Of a stretch of 64,000 nt of DNA, positions 34,003 to 42,375 are shown piece after piece (positions within the stretch are counted from its first letter, which is position 1; each line of letters begins with the position of its first letter). The translations under genes were made by a program, and so were the position numbers. This DNA is from Gleimia hominis (GTDB lineage Bacteria > Actinomycetota > Actinomycetes > Actinomycetales > Actinomycetaceae): positions 1 through 64,000 of the forward strand of contig NZ_JASXSX010000005.1 in assembly GCF_032085515.1 (NCBI RefSeq), written 5' to 3'. The notes under the pieces were generated by a model, which saw nothing but the letters and a program-made list of their open reading frames with translations, was not told the origin of the DNA and did not search any database.

Positions 34003-34254
34003 TCACAGAGAGCGGCGATCCACCGGTTTCGCGGAAGGGCCGGCAGCAGGTCCAATCTCGCTGATCGGGACCACGCGGTAAGGGAACTCCCGCAGGGCAA
34101 CGAACTCAGCTAAGAAATCCCGATGCCCTTCGCAGGCCAACCACGTTTTTTCGCGGCCATAGTGGATTTTTGGATTGCGCCAAATCACAGCCCACGCGGC
34201 TGGTTCCGTGCACTGCCGGGCGGAACACACGTGTACATACTCGTCGTTACTCAC
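34003..34254 (-). CDS. Small putative zinc-binding actinobacterial protein
   Basis: An 83-residue cytosolic protein with paired metal-ligand motifs, C10-x4-C15 near the N-terminus and C41-x2-H44 later, around a WAVIWRNPKIHYG core. I recall similar small proteins in many Actinobacteria, without known function. The start GTG 34254 has no ribosome site, and a TACTCT -10 ends seven bases before it, consistent with a leaderless mRNA. It is divergent from lipB. Confidence 0.65.
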   Translation of the reverse strand: MSNDEYVHVCSARQCTEPAAWAVIWRNPKIHYGREKTWLACEGHRDFLAEFVALREFPYRVVPISEIGPAAGPSAKPVDRRSL

Positions 34255-34261
34255 GTTGATT

Positions 34262-34343
34262 AGAGTAACCGCTCACAACACAAACACAAGTGCGGACCTT
34301 AGACCCATGCGAAGACGCGGTTTTTGTGCGTACTCGTTATCAT
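34262..34343. promoter_or_regulatory. Divergent leaderless-type promoters of the small zinc protein and lipB
   Basis: The minus strand has TACTCT (34267-34262) seven bases before GTG 34254, with TTGTGT-like -35 sequence about 16 bp further upstream. The plus strand has TATCAT (34338-34343) six bases before GTG 34350, with no clear -35. Both -10 elements fit the TANNNT form. Confidence 0.5.
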
Positions 34344-34349
34344 GGAGGG

Positions 34350-35015
34350 GTGCAGGAGTTAAATCTACTGGATCGCGGGCCCATTCCATACATGGAGGGG
34401 GACCGGATTCAACGTGAAGTTTTTGAACAAGTAGCAGCTGGAGAACGCGACCATACCCTGATCGTCGCCCAGTTTGAGGCCACATACACCGCGGGGAGAC
34501 AGACGAAACCAGAAGATATTCTGAACTCCGACCTGCCGGTAGTGCGCATCGACCGGGGTGGTTCCGTCACGTGGCACGGGCCCGGTCAACTCGTGATCTA
34601 CCCGATTGTGAAACTAGCGCCGCCCGCAGACCGCATCAAATACATCCGCGCAGTTGAAGCCGCTGTGATTGAGGCAGCGCAAGACACGTGGAACATTCCT
34701 GCCACCACCATTGAGGGGAAAGCGGGGGCTTGGCTGCGTGACCCCGACCGGAAAATCTGCGCGATCGGCCTCAAAGTTGCGCGCGACACCACTATGCACG
34801 GCGTGGCGTTCAACATTGACCCCGATTTTAGTAACGCGTTCACCGGTATCATTCCCTGCGGCCTGGTTGGCATGGGGGTCACTTCTTTGAAAGCTGAGGG
34901 CGTGAGCGCCACAGTGGATGAAGTGCGGGTTGCCCTCGTGAAGAAACTGCGAGAAAAACTTGATCCCCTGCTCGAAACGATAAGGCTCGAAACGATAAGC
35001 GAAGGAGCTCACTGA
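34350..35015 (+). CDS. lipB: Lipoyl(octanoyl) transferase LipB
   Basis: Transfers octanoate from acyl carrier protein to lipoyl domains, the first step of lipoate synthesis. The family core GGSVTWHGPGQLVIYPI and the catalytic Cys in IIPCGLVGMGVTS are present. GTG 34350 gives MQELNLLDRGPIPY, matching the family start, and 221 residues; a frame 20 codons longer is not needed. The C-terminus contains a duplicated LETI from a 15-bp repeat (34971-35000). Its stop is 1 bp from lipA. Confidence 0.93.
   Translation: MQELNLLDRGPIPYMEGDRIQREVFEQVAAGERDHTLIVAQFEATYTAGRQTKPEDILNSDLPVVRIDRGGSVTWHGPGQLVIYPIVKLAPPADRIKYIRAVEAAVIEAAQDTWNIPATTIEGKAGAWLRDPDRKICAIGLKVARDTTMHGVAFNIDPDFSNAFTGIIPCGLVGMGVTSLKAEGVSATVDEVRVALVKKLREKLDPLLETIRLETISEGAH
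34971..35000 (+). repeat. 15-bp direct repeat at the lipB 3' end
   Basis: CTCGAAACGATAAG occurs twice in tandem with a 15-bp period and encodes the repeated LETI(R/S). It is in the last dozen codons of lipB, beyond the conserved domain. Confidence 0.75.
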
Positions 35016-35016
35016 A

Positions 35017-36036
35017 GTGTCTACTCTGCCTAAACCTGAAGGTAGGAAACTGCTGCGCATTGAAGCGCGGAATTCGCAAACCCCGATCGAGCAAAAACCC
35101 GGTTGGTTAAAAACCACGGTTTCTACCGGACCCGGGTATCAAGATGTGCGCCAACGCGTGCACTCAGGTGGGTTACACACGGTGTGTGCGGAAGCGAACT
35201 GCCCGAACATTTACGAATGTTGGGAAGATCGGGAAGCATCCTTCCTCATTGGTGGTGCGATCTGTACGCGGCGCTGCGACTTTTGTGACATTGCAACCGG
35301 TAGGCCCACGGAATTTGACGAGGATGAACCTCGCCGGCTCGGTGCCTCCGTTGCGTCCCTGGGGCTGCGCTACGTGACGGTGACGGGGGTGGCTCGTGAT
35401 GATCGGCAGGATGGGGCTTCCTGGCTGTACGCAGAGACTGCTCGGCAAATCCACGCGCAATCCCCAGGTACGGGTGTGGAACTGCTGGTGGATGATTTCA
35501 AAGGTGATCCGCAAGCACTGGAGCAAGTGTTCGAATCTGATCCTCAAGTTTTCGCACACAACCTCGAAACCGTGCCGCGAATCTTCAAGAAAATCCGCCC
35601 GGCATTCCGCTTCGACCGCTCCCTGTCCGTTATCCAGTCGGCAAAAGAAGCGGGGCTGGTGACTAAGTCGAACCTCATTCTAGGAATGGGAGAGACCACG
35701 GAAGAAGTGGAATCGGCGATGCGGGACCTGCTGGACGCGGGCTGTGACATCCTCACCATTACGCAGTACTTGCGGCCATCTAAACTGCACCATCCGATTG
35801 ACCGGTGGGTTAAACCGCAAGAGTTTTTGCGTCTGCGTAATCTTGCGTACGACATGGGGTTTGCCGGCTGCATGTCCGGGCCACTGGTTCGCTCTTCGTA
35901 CCGGTCGGGCAAACTGTGGGTGCAGGCGATGCGCCACCTCGGGCGGGAAATCCCCCCGATCTACGCCCACCTTGCCGAGGAGAAACCGGCGCAGGCCCGA
36001 CAGGAAGCCGAATCCGTACTCGCCCGCATGAGCTAG
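35017..36036 (+). CDS. lipA: Lipoyl synthase LipA
   Basis: Radical SAM enzyme that inserts two sulfurs into octanoyl groups. Both clusters are visible: the auxiliary set CAEANCPNIYEC and the radical SAM CTRRCDFC. The C-terminal GPLVRSSYRSG includes the conserved RSSY. Length of 339 residues is typical. GTG 35017 follows the lipB stop by one base, with GGAG upstream. It depends on Fe-S supply from the suf operon in this same window. Confidence 0.96.
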   Translation: MSTLPKPEGRKLLRIEARNSQTPIEQKPGWLKTTVSTGPGYQDVRQRVHSGGLHTVCAEANCPNIYECWEDREASFLIGGAICTRRCDFCDIATGRPTEFDEDEPRRLGASVASLGLRYVTVTGVARDDRQDGASWLYAETARQIHAQSPGTGVELLVDDFKGDPQALEQVFESDPQVFAHNLETVPRIFKKIRPAFRFDRSLSVIQSAKEAGLVTKSNLILGMGETTEEVESAMRDLLDAGCDILTITQYLRPSKLHHPIDRWVKPQEFLRLRNLAYDMGFAGCMSGPLVRSSYRSGKLWVQAMRHLGREIPPIYAHLAEEKPAQARQEAESVLARMS

Positions 36037-36076
36037 CGAACTGGTTAAAGCAGGCTACTGGGCGCGCGAAAACACG

Positions 36077-37612
36077 CTATTGGGTTAGCAGTTCTACTAG
36101 GGCGCGGTGCGATGGTTTGCCGTTTGCGTTGGTTGGGAACTGGTTTGTGACCGCCAGGTAGTGCGGAAGTTTATACCGTGCCAAATACTGCCCGGCGTAA
36201 CGGCGTATCTCTTGCAAGCTAGGTGCTTTCGCCCCGTCGTTGAGCACTAGCACCGCGCCCACGGCCTGCCCCCACTTAGGGTCCGGCACGCCAACCACCA
36301 CGCAGTCACGCACAGCCGGGTGGGTAGAGATGACCTCAGCAATGGGCGTGGGGAGCACTTTCTCACCTCCGGTGTTGATCGTGTCGACCACGCGGCCAAG
36401 GAACGTGACGAACCCGTCTTGATCCTGACGTCCCCAGTCACCGGTTCGCAGCCAGTCGTTGACGATTGTGGTGCGGGTCAGTTCGCGATCGCGCCAATAC
36501 CCGCTGGTTATCGAGGGGCCAGAGCACAATAGTTCCCCGTCCTCACCGGGATCCGCCCATTCAATGGTGCCGGAATCTGGGTCAACTGCGCGTGCCACCC
36601 GCACGCGCGTATACGGGAACGCGGTTCCGCTACCGGTCAGGTCACCGCGGCGGACCGCGGTGGACGCGCGCATACACGTACCGGAAGCGGACTGCTCCGT
36701 CATTCCCCACACGTTGATGACGTCTAGTTGACGGTCCAATAGTTGCTGCGCTAATGCGGACGGAAGGGGAGCTCCGCCGGTGAGAGGCCGGGTGAAATCC
36801 GGTAGGGGCCGCCACGCACTGTCGTTGAGTAGAGCCTGATACATGGTGGGAACAGCGAACATCATTTGTACTCTGTGCTCCTCGAGCGCATCCAAAACGG
36901 CGCGGGGAGTGAAGTGGTCGATAATCACCACGTGCCCGCCGTTGGCAAAAATGTCGGTGGTTGCACCGTTGAAACCACCAATGTGCGACAGGGGAGCCAC
37001 CACTGCGTGCACAGTTGCCGAAGAGTATTCGAACACGTCCCGGAAGTTCCGGCAGCCCCACCACAGTTGGTCGTGCGTCAAAGTCACGCCTTTAGGGTGG
37101 GCGGTGGTGCCAGAGGTGTAAATAATCGCCCCCATGGTTCCCGCGGGGCATGGAACGGGCGGCGCCTGATCCACCGGTTCGGCATCTATTGTCTGCTCCA
37201 GTTCCGCATACGTGATCGCGTTTTGCAATCCGCCTCTTTCCGCCTGCGCCAGCCCCACAATTGCGACGCGTGGCTCGCAGTGATGCACTAGCGCTTGGAT
37301 TTCTGCGCTAGTTAAATGCTCTTGCACGGGAACTACTATTGCCCCAAGGTGCGCGCACGCGATGTAGGTCCACAGGTGCCACGCGGAGTTAGGGCCCCAC
37401 ACGAGGACGCGGTCACCAGTTTGAACGCCCCTGCGGCGCAGCAGGGATACGAGTTGAAGGGCATGCTTTTGCGATTGGGCCACCGAGTATTGCCGTTCGC
37501 ATGCCCCTACCTCAATGTATGTAATGGACGTGCGTTCTGGGGACCGCAAAGCGGCTTCGCGCAGGAGGCGGGCAGGGGAATAATCAGGATCCGTATTTGT
37601 CACACCGCCCAT
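36077..37612 (-). CDS. AMP-dependent acyl-CoA synthetase/ligase
   Basis: Class I adenylate-forming enzyme. Motifs in order: YTSGTTAHPKGVTLTH (AMP binding), NVWGMTEQSA, WLRTGDWGRQDQDGFVTFLGR, and the catalytic Lys in NANGKPSHR. Start ATG 37612 (MGGVTNTDPDYSPARLL) is chosen over an upstream in-frame TTG at 37666 because the latter has no ribosome site and adds residues outside the domain. Substrate is not clear; medium or long fatty acids or an aryl acid such as o-succinylbenzoate are all possible. No menaquinone genes lie nearby. Confidence 0.82.
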   Translation of the reverse strand: MGGVTNTDPDYSPARLLREAALRSPERTSITYIEVGACERQYSVAQSQKHALQLVSLLRRRGVQTGDRVLVWGPNSAWHLWTYIACAHLGAIVVPVQEHLTSAEIQALVHHCEPRVAIVGLAQAERGGLQNAITYAELEQTIDAEPVDQAPPVPCPAGTMGAIIYTSGTTAHPKGVTLTHDQLWWGCRNFRDVFEYSSATVHAVVAPLSHIGGFNGATTDIFANGGHVVIIDHFTPRAVLDALEEHRVQMMFAVPTMYQALLNDSAWRPLPDFTRPLTGGAPLPSALAQQLLDRQLDVINVWGMTEQSASGTCMRASTAVRRGDLTGSGTAFPYTRVRVARAVDPDSGTIEWADPGEDGELLCSGPSITSGYWRDRELTRTTIVNDWLRTGDWGRQDQDGFVTFLGRVVDTINTGGEKVLPTPIAEVISTHPAVRDCVVVGVPDPKWGQAVGAVLVLNDGAKAPSLQEIRRYAGQYLARYKLPHYLAVTNQFPTNANGKPSHRALVELLTQ

Positions 37613-37683
37613 TATCACCCCGGATTGGTCGGATACCAAGGCGCGGGCGTGCTTCAATCTGTTCAAAGAAGGGGCTTTTCACG

Positions 37684-37689
37684 TAGCCT
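37684..37689 (+). promoter_or_regulatory. -10 element for a leaderless mRNA
   Basis: TAGCCT ends six bases before the ATG of the histidine-phosphatase gene, and the intervening GAGGGT would be transcribed only partly or not at all. No clear -35 is seen. The bases GAGGG could instead serve as a very close ribosome site. Confidence 0.4.
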
Positions 37690-37695
37690 GAGGGT

Positions 37696-38163
37696 ATGCG
37701 GGTTGTACTTATGCGTCATGGGGAAGCGAACTGGGGGTATCACGACCTGGGGCGCCCGTTGACGACCATGGGGATGCAGCAGGCTGGTTTCGCTGCACGG
37801 CACATTGCCCGCTATGTTTCCGAGCCGTTGCTACTGACTTCGCCGGCTGCACGCGCGCAGCAGAGTGCGCAGATTCTGGCGGTGGAGCTCGGGGTAGAGC
37901 CGATTGTGATGAACGAGATCTACTACGGTGATGAGGATGACCTCTGCCGTTTAGTCACGAGTTTCACCGACCCGCAGATCGTGGTGGTTGGGCACATGCC
38001 GACCGTGCTCGCCGCTGCTGAGAATCTGGTGACGGACGAAGAAAGGCAGCGGGTGCGCGCAGTTGGTGGTGCGCCCGCAACCCACTGGATCATCGACCGC
38101 GCCCCAGACGGCCCCGCCCGCTGTGGCACCCTAGTAGCTGCTGGCGTCCCCACCCTTTCGTAA
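37696..38163 (+). CDS. SixA-like histidine phosphatase
   Basis: A 155-residue phosphatase of the phosphoglycerate-mutase-like superfamily, short like SixA. The catalytic RHG motif (LMRHGEANW) is at residues 7-9 and the second His in VVGHMP. The block TSPAARAQQSAQIL is the substrate-pocket arginine region. The target could be a phosphohistidine protein or a small phosphoester. It is divergent from the acyl-CoA ligase. Confidence 0.85.
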   Translation: MRVVLMRHGEANWGYHDLGRPLTTMGMQQAGFAARHIARYVSEPLLLTSPAARAQQSAQILAVELGVEPIVMNEIYYGDEDDLCRLVTSFTDPQIVVVGHMPTVLAAAENLVTDEERQRVRAVGGAPATHWIIDRAPDGPARCGTLVAAGVPTLS

Positions 38164-38188
38164 ACCCTTCGGCAATAGGGCCGCCTTC

Positions 38189-38272
38189 ACTTTCGTTACA
38201 GCACGTATGACTCTTGTCGCAGGGCATCTGGCTTTTGTCACAGTGCATCCGACTTTCGTTACAGCACATTCG
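38189..38272. repeat. 21-bp tandem repeat, four units
   Basis: Four 21-bp units begin at 38189, 38210, 38231 and 38252, each of the form ACTTTYGTYRCAGNRCATNYG. Units 1 and 4 are nearly identical. On the minus strand they read as seven-residue repeats with cysteine, but no convincing start site or ending supports a gene. The rest of 38164-38562 holds the mraZ promoter region and nothing else recognised. Confidence 0.75.
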
Positions 38273-38485
38273 GGAAACGCGCGTGGAGCGCGGAATGTGC
38301 CTGCCAATCACGCAGCTGTCCGCGGGCGCTTCTATTTGCGGTCATTGACTACCTCCTGCACTGTCACAAGTGCGCTCGCGGCTCGCTTTGACAAAAAGTG
38401 ACACAATTCCCTCCACCGCGTTTACTACGACTTTTCCTTGTAATCATGAGGCTCTGTGAAAGCAATACGCGCGTTGCTAGCCAAT

Positions 38486-38510
38486 AGTGGTGGAAAGTGG
38501 AGTAGAGTGG
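38486..38510 (+). promoter_or_regulatory. MraZ operator: three AGTGG boxes at 10-bp spacing
   Basis: AGTGG occurs at 38486, 38496 and 38506, exactly one helical turn apart. MraZ proteins bind such short G-rich direct repeats with 10-bp spacing in front of their own operon. The last box is 52 bp before the mraZ start. This implies autoregulation of the division cluster. Confidence 0.75.
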
Positions 38511-38562
38511 GGACAGTGTTAGTTGAAGTGGGCTGCGAAATGACATGAGGGGGTGAGCAGTC

Positions 38563-38994
38563 GTGTTCCTAGGCACCTACGAGCCAAAGCTCGACACCAA
38601 GGGACGCGTCATCTTACCCGCAAAGTTTCGCAGCCAGTTGGAAGACGGGGTGGTAATCACCCGCGGACAAGACAGGTGCTTGTACGCCTTCCCCAAAGCC
38701 GAGTTCGAGAACATGTTCAACCAGCTCCGTCAGGCCCCTCTGACGTCAAAACAGGCGCGCGACTACATTCGCGTGATGCTGTCCGGAGCAACGGATGAAA
38801 CCCTCGACAAACAGGGAAGAATCACCATCGCACCGCAACTGCGAACCTACGCAGACCTGAGCCGAGACCTCGCGGTCATCGGTACGGGCACCCGCGTGGA
38901 GATTTGGGATGCGGAGCACTGGAACAACTACCTCGCCGTCCAAGAAGAAACTTTCTCTAACACTGCGGACGAAATAATCCCTGGAATGTTCTAA
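38563..38994 (+). CDS. mraZ: Transcriptional regulator MraZ
   Basis: AbrB-like DNA-binding protein at the head of the division and cell-wall cluster. Both repeat halves of the family are present: LGTYEPKLDTKGRVILPAKFR (residues about 3-23) and the second DKQGRITIAPQLR near residue 85. Length of 143 residues is normal. GTG 38563 follows GGGGTGA. It is expected to bind the three AGTGG boxes upstream. Confidence 0.95.
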   Translation: MFLGTYEPKLDTKGRVILPAKFRSQLEDGVVITRGQDRCLYAFPKAEFENMFNQLRQAPLTSKQARDYIRVMLSGATDETLDKQGRITIAPQLRTYADLSRDLAVIGTGTRVEIWDAEHWNNYLAVQEETFSNTADEIIPGMF

Positions 38995-39074
38995 CGCGCA
39001 TAGGTCTTCTACCGACTGATCCGAAGCCACTTCCCCGGCGGCGGAACCGGTGGGAGTCCCATGCGGGTTAGAGC

Positions 39075-39096
39075 CCTCCACTTTCCACCACGGAGG
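39075..39096 (+). promoter_or_regulatory. Inverted copy of the MraZ operator core and SD-sequestering hairpin before rsmH
   Basis: Bases 39076-39091 are the exact reverse complement of 38487-38502 in the mraZ operator. In the transcript CCTCC (39075-39079) can also pair with GGAGG (39092-39096), part of the rsmH ribosome site, giving a hairpin with a 12-nt loop. It may be a second MraZ site, a translational switch, or both. Confidence 0.5.
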
Positions 39097-39103
39097 AGGA
39101 GCA

Positions 39104-40093
39104 TTGAGCGAACGCGACCGGATCGCTAACCTACACCAACCGGTGCTTTTGCAAGCATGCCTGGACCTACTCTCGCCCGCACTACAAGGCCCCGAACCAG
39201 TTCTTGTCGACGCAACCCTAGGTATGGGTGGGCACGCCGAAGGTGCGTTAACTCGGTTCCCCAACCTGCGCCTCATCGGAATTGACCGCGACCAAGAAGC
39301 GCTTGCGCTAGCGACTAAACGATTGGAAGGCTTCAAAGACCGATTCCGTGGGGTCCACGCTACGTACGACGAAATCCCTCGGGTCCTGTCTGAACTAGGG
39401 GTGCAGGCGGTGGACGGGATCCTAATGGATCTGGGAGTGTCGTCACTGCAGTTAGATAACGAACAGCGCGGCTTCACGTACGCCCGGTCGAGCGTGCTCG
39501 ATATGCGGATGGATCAAAGTGGTGGCCGCACCGCAGCGCAACTACTTGCCGAAGAAAGTGAACGGGAAATCGCCCGGATACTGCGCGTATACGGGGAGGA
39601 GCGATTCGCCTCCCGCATCGCCCGCGCCATTGTGCATGTCCGTGAAACTGAGCCAGTAACCACCTCGGATCAGCTAACGGAACTGATCCGAAACGCGATT
39701 CCCGCGCCAGCACGACGCAAGGGTGGTAACCCGGCGAAACGCTCGTTCCAAGCCCTGCGGATAGCGGTAAACGACGAGCTCCACATTTTAGAACAAGCCC
39801 TCCCACGGGCACTGAGTTGTATTCGAGTGGGGGGCCGCCTGGTGGTTGAGGCCTATCAGTCGCTCGAAGACCGGATCGTGAAGCACGTGATCCGCCAGGG
39901 CGCTAGCGCGCAGGTCCCTGCCGACCTTCCGTTCATCCCCCCGGGAACTGAACCGCACTTGCGGGAAATCACCCACAAAGTGATCAAAGCAAGCGAACAA
40001 GACATTCAAGACAATCCGCGCTCAGCATCCGTTCGGCTACGGGCTGCTGAAGTGCTACACCCTTTCGACCCAACCAATAGGAGTAACCGATGA
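39104..40093 (+). CDS. rsmH: 16S rRNA C1402 N4-methyltransferase RsmH
   Basis: Methylates cytidine 1402 of 16S rRNA. The SAM motif is DATLGMGGHAEGAL and the later block FQALRIAVNDELHILE is diagnostic. TTG 39104 is chosen because GGAGGAGGAG lies just before it and MSERDRIANLHQPVLL matches the family start; a frame 18 codons longer lacks a site. The product has 329 residues. Its stop overlaps the next start. Confidence 0.93.
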   Translation: MSERDRIANLHQPVLLQACLDLLSPALQGPEPVLVDATLGMGGHAEGALTRFPNLRLIGIDRDQEALALATKRLEGFKDRFRGVHATYDEIPRVLSELGVQAVDGILMDLGVSSLQLDNEQRGFTYARSSVLDMRMDQSGGRTAAQLLAEESEREIARILRVYGEERFASRIARAIVHVRETEPVTTSDQLTELIRNAIPAPARRKGGNPAKRSFQALRIAVNDELHILEQALPRALSCIRVGGRLVVEAYQSLEDRIVKHVIRQGASAQVPADLPFIPPGTEPHLREITHKVIKASEQDIQDNPRSASVRLRAAEVLHPFDPTNRSNR

Positions 40094-40506
40094 GCAACAC
40101 AGCGGCGCTACGGCAAACCACTCGTCCCGGTGTGCCCAAACGCGAATCCACCCGCCCCGTGCTGCGCGTCATCGAAGGCCACGCCGCCCCCCGCAGTGCC
40201 TACCCGGTGATCATCGCGATCGTAGTGGTGCTGGTCGCCGTGTTTGCCTTCCACCTGTACATCCGCACTCAAATGGCGTCGACTGCATATGAACTGCGCG
40301 ACATGCGCACGGAACTGGTGCAGTTGAACGAAACGAAAGACTCCCTGCAGCACCGGCTTCAAGTGGTGTCGTCCGCGGGGGAGTTAGAAAAGCAGGCGGC
40401 GAAAAACGGGATGGTCCACGCCGGCCCCACCGGTTACGTCACGCTCTCAACCGGTAAAGTTGAGGGCGGTACCCCGGCAGCCGAGAATGCTGAAGACAAG
40501 GACTAG
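40090..40506 (+). CDS. ftsL: FtsL-like division protein
   Basis: A 138-residue bitopic protein: basic cytoplasmic tail (1-37), one membrane helix (about 38-57, VIIAIVVVLVAVFAF), and an external leucine-zipper-like coiled coil (about 60-92). Position between rsmH and ftsI and the architecture mark it as FtsL, which links FtsQ and FtsB to the septal synthase. The acidic C-terminus is variable. The start overlaps the rsmH stop. Confidence 0.85.
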   Translation: MSNTAALRQTTRPGVPKRESTRPVLRVIEGHAAPRSAYPVIIAIVVVLVAVFAFHLYIRTQMASTAYELRDMRTELVQLNETKDSLQHRLQVVSSAGELEKQAAKNGMVHAGPTGYVTLSTGKVEGGTPAAENAEDKD

Positions 40507-40587
40507 CGCCAGCTGGCCCGTACCTACCTCAAGAAACCATTGCTAGAAAACCCGAAAGTAAACGCGCATTAACGTGGAAGGAGCGAT

Positions 40588-42345
40588 TTGAAACTGCGGC
40601 AATACGTTCGGAGCAAACCGGCTCCGTTCTGGATCCTCACGATCTTCCTGGTGGGACTCGTCGCGATCGCTCTGCAGCTAATTAACCTCCAAATAGTGCG
40701 CGGCCCAGAACTCGCTGCACAAGGCCAAAGAATCCGCTTGCACACGTCCACGCTAGAAGCGCGCCGCGGAGACATCGTCGACGCATCTGGCTCCCCACTC
40801 GCCACATCGCTCGAAACCTACCACATCGCCGTCAACCAACGGCACGTAAAAGAAGCGAAAGTGATGCGTAAAGATAAGGACGGCAAAATGCAGGTCGTAG
40901 GCATCGGGCCGGCAGCAGTTGCGCAGCAGCTAGCACCCGTGCTCGGAATGGATGAGGCTGAACTCGGGGGGAAACTCGTGGGCGACTCGACCTACCAGTA
41001 CCTCAAGAAAGACGTTCCCACGGAAACGTGGCGGGCAGTGCGTAAACTCAACCTCTACGGCATCGAATGGGAACCATCGTACCAGCGCGTGTACCCGAAC
41101 GGTTCCACTGCCGCATCCGTAATCGGATCCATTGACGCGCAAGGCGAAGGCAACTCGGGGTTAGAACTAACCCAAGATAAACAGCTCAAAGGCAAACCGG
41201 GGATGCTGGAAAACGAGTACGGACCAACCGGGGAGGTAATTCCCGGAGGGAAAAGCGAGACCAAACCCGCGGTGAACGGCAAAACCCTGCACACCACCCT
41301 AAGGGCGGACCTGCAACATTCAGTGGAAGAGATCCTCAACAAAACCGTGGAAAAAACCGGAGCTGAATGGGGTGGGGTGGTGATTACCGAGGTGTCCAGC
41401 GGGAAAGTGCTGGTACTTGCCGACTCGGGAAATAAAGAAATCACCACTAAACCGCAAACTTCGCGGATTGTGCAATCCCCAATCGAACCCGGGTCAGTGG
41501 GGAAGATCCTTACGTTCGCGACCGCGCTGGAGCAAGGGAGAATAACTCCGCTAACTCCCATTCAAGTACCCTACAAGTACACGACGGCCGATGGGGAAGA
41601 GTTCATCGACTCACACGAACACGAACAATACACGCGCACCACAACCGGGGTGCTTGCGGAATCTTCCAACACCGGTACCGTGCAGGTTGGCCAGCGGGTA
41701 ACTGACGCCGAGCGCTTTGACACGTTCAAAAAAATGGGATTGGGACAAGCCACCGACGTGCCCCTGCCCGGCGAATCCGCGGGCATTCTCCGCAACCCCA
41801 AAGACTGGGACCGGCGCCTGCGCTACACCACCATGTTCGGACAGGGATACTCGATGACACAGCTGCAGCAGGTGTCGATGATGGCCGCGGTTGGTAACGG
41901 CGGCGTGTACCTACCGCCACGCCTGATTGACGGGTGGACCGATGCGGACGGCTCGTACCATCCAACCGAAGCGAGTAAGCCGCGCCAAGCGATCGACCAG
42001 AAAACCTCGCAGATGCTTACGACCATGCTGGAATCCACACTGTCGGACGAAGAGGGCACGGGTCACTGGTTCAAAGTGGACGGCTACAATATTGCGGCTA
42101 AAACCGGGACTGCGGAACTGTTCACCAACGGCTCCCACTCGGGAATCGCCGGATCTATCGTGGGGCTCGTGCCCGCACAAAAACCCTCAATCGCGGTCTC
42201 CGTGGTGCTCTACCGGCCGTCCACCGGTAAGTTCGCAACGGATACGGCTGGCCCACTGTTCCACGATGTAGTCGTAGAATCAGTGCGTAGCCTCGGGGTG
42301 CCTTCTTCAAGTGACTCGCCGACGCTCTACCCCACAAAACCGTAG
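40588..42345 (+). CDS. ftsI: Septal peptidoglycan transpeptidase (PBP3/FtsI class B PBP)
   Basis: Crosslinks septal peptidoglycan, working with FtsW. One N-terminal helix (about 12-32) anchors it. A dimerisation domain precedes the transpeptidase domain with SVGK (S303, K306), SSN (in AESSNTG) and KTG (505-507). There is no PASTA domain. Start TTG 40588 follows GGAAGGAGC. The 81-bp gap after ftsL is one of the larger ones in the cluster. Confidence 0.94.
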   Translation: MKLRQYVRSKPAPFWILTIFLVGLVAIALQLINLQIVRGPELAAQGQRIRLHTSTLEARRGDIVDASGSPLATSLETYHIAVNQRHVKEAKVMRKDKDGKMQVVGIGPAAVAQQLAPVLGMDEAELGGKLVGDSTYQYLKKDVPTETWRAVRKLNLYGIEWEPSYQRVYPNGSTAASVIGSIDAQGEGNSGLELTQDKQLKGKPGMLENEYGPTGEVIPGGKSETKPAVNGKTLHTTLRADLQHSVEEILNKTVEKTGAEWGGVVITEVSSGKVLVLADSGNKEITTKPQTSRIVQSPIEPGSVGKILTFATALEQGRITPLTPIQVPYKYTTADGEEFIDSHEHEQYTRTTTGVLAESSNTGTVQVGQRVTDAERFDTFKKMGLGQATDVPLPGESAGILRNPKDWDRRLRYTTMFGQGYSMTQLQQVSMMAAVGNGGVYLPPRLIDGWTDADGSYHPTEASKPRQAIDQKTSQMLTTMLESTLSDEEGTGHWFKVDGYNIAAKTGTAELFTNGSHSGIAGSIVGLVPAQKPSIAVSVVLYRPSTGKFATDTAGPLFHDVVVESVRSLGVPSSSDSPTLYPTKP

Positions 42346-42375
42346 TCGAAACACGGTTGTGGCAATCCAGGGGAA

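Noticed and set aside
37613..37666. TTG-initiated extension of the acyl-CoA ligase
   Set aside because: No ribosome site and 18 extra residues outside the conserved domain.
38090..38311. Minus-strand frame with Cys-containing heptapeptide repeats
   Set aside because: Created by the 21-bp DNA repeat; overlaps the SixA-like gene end and has no start site.
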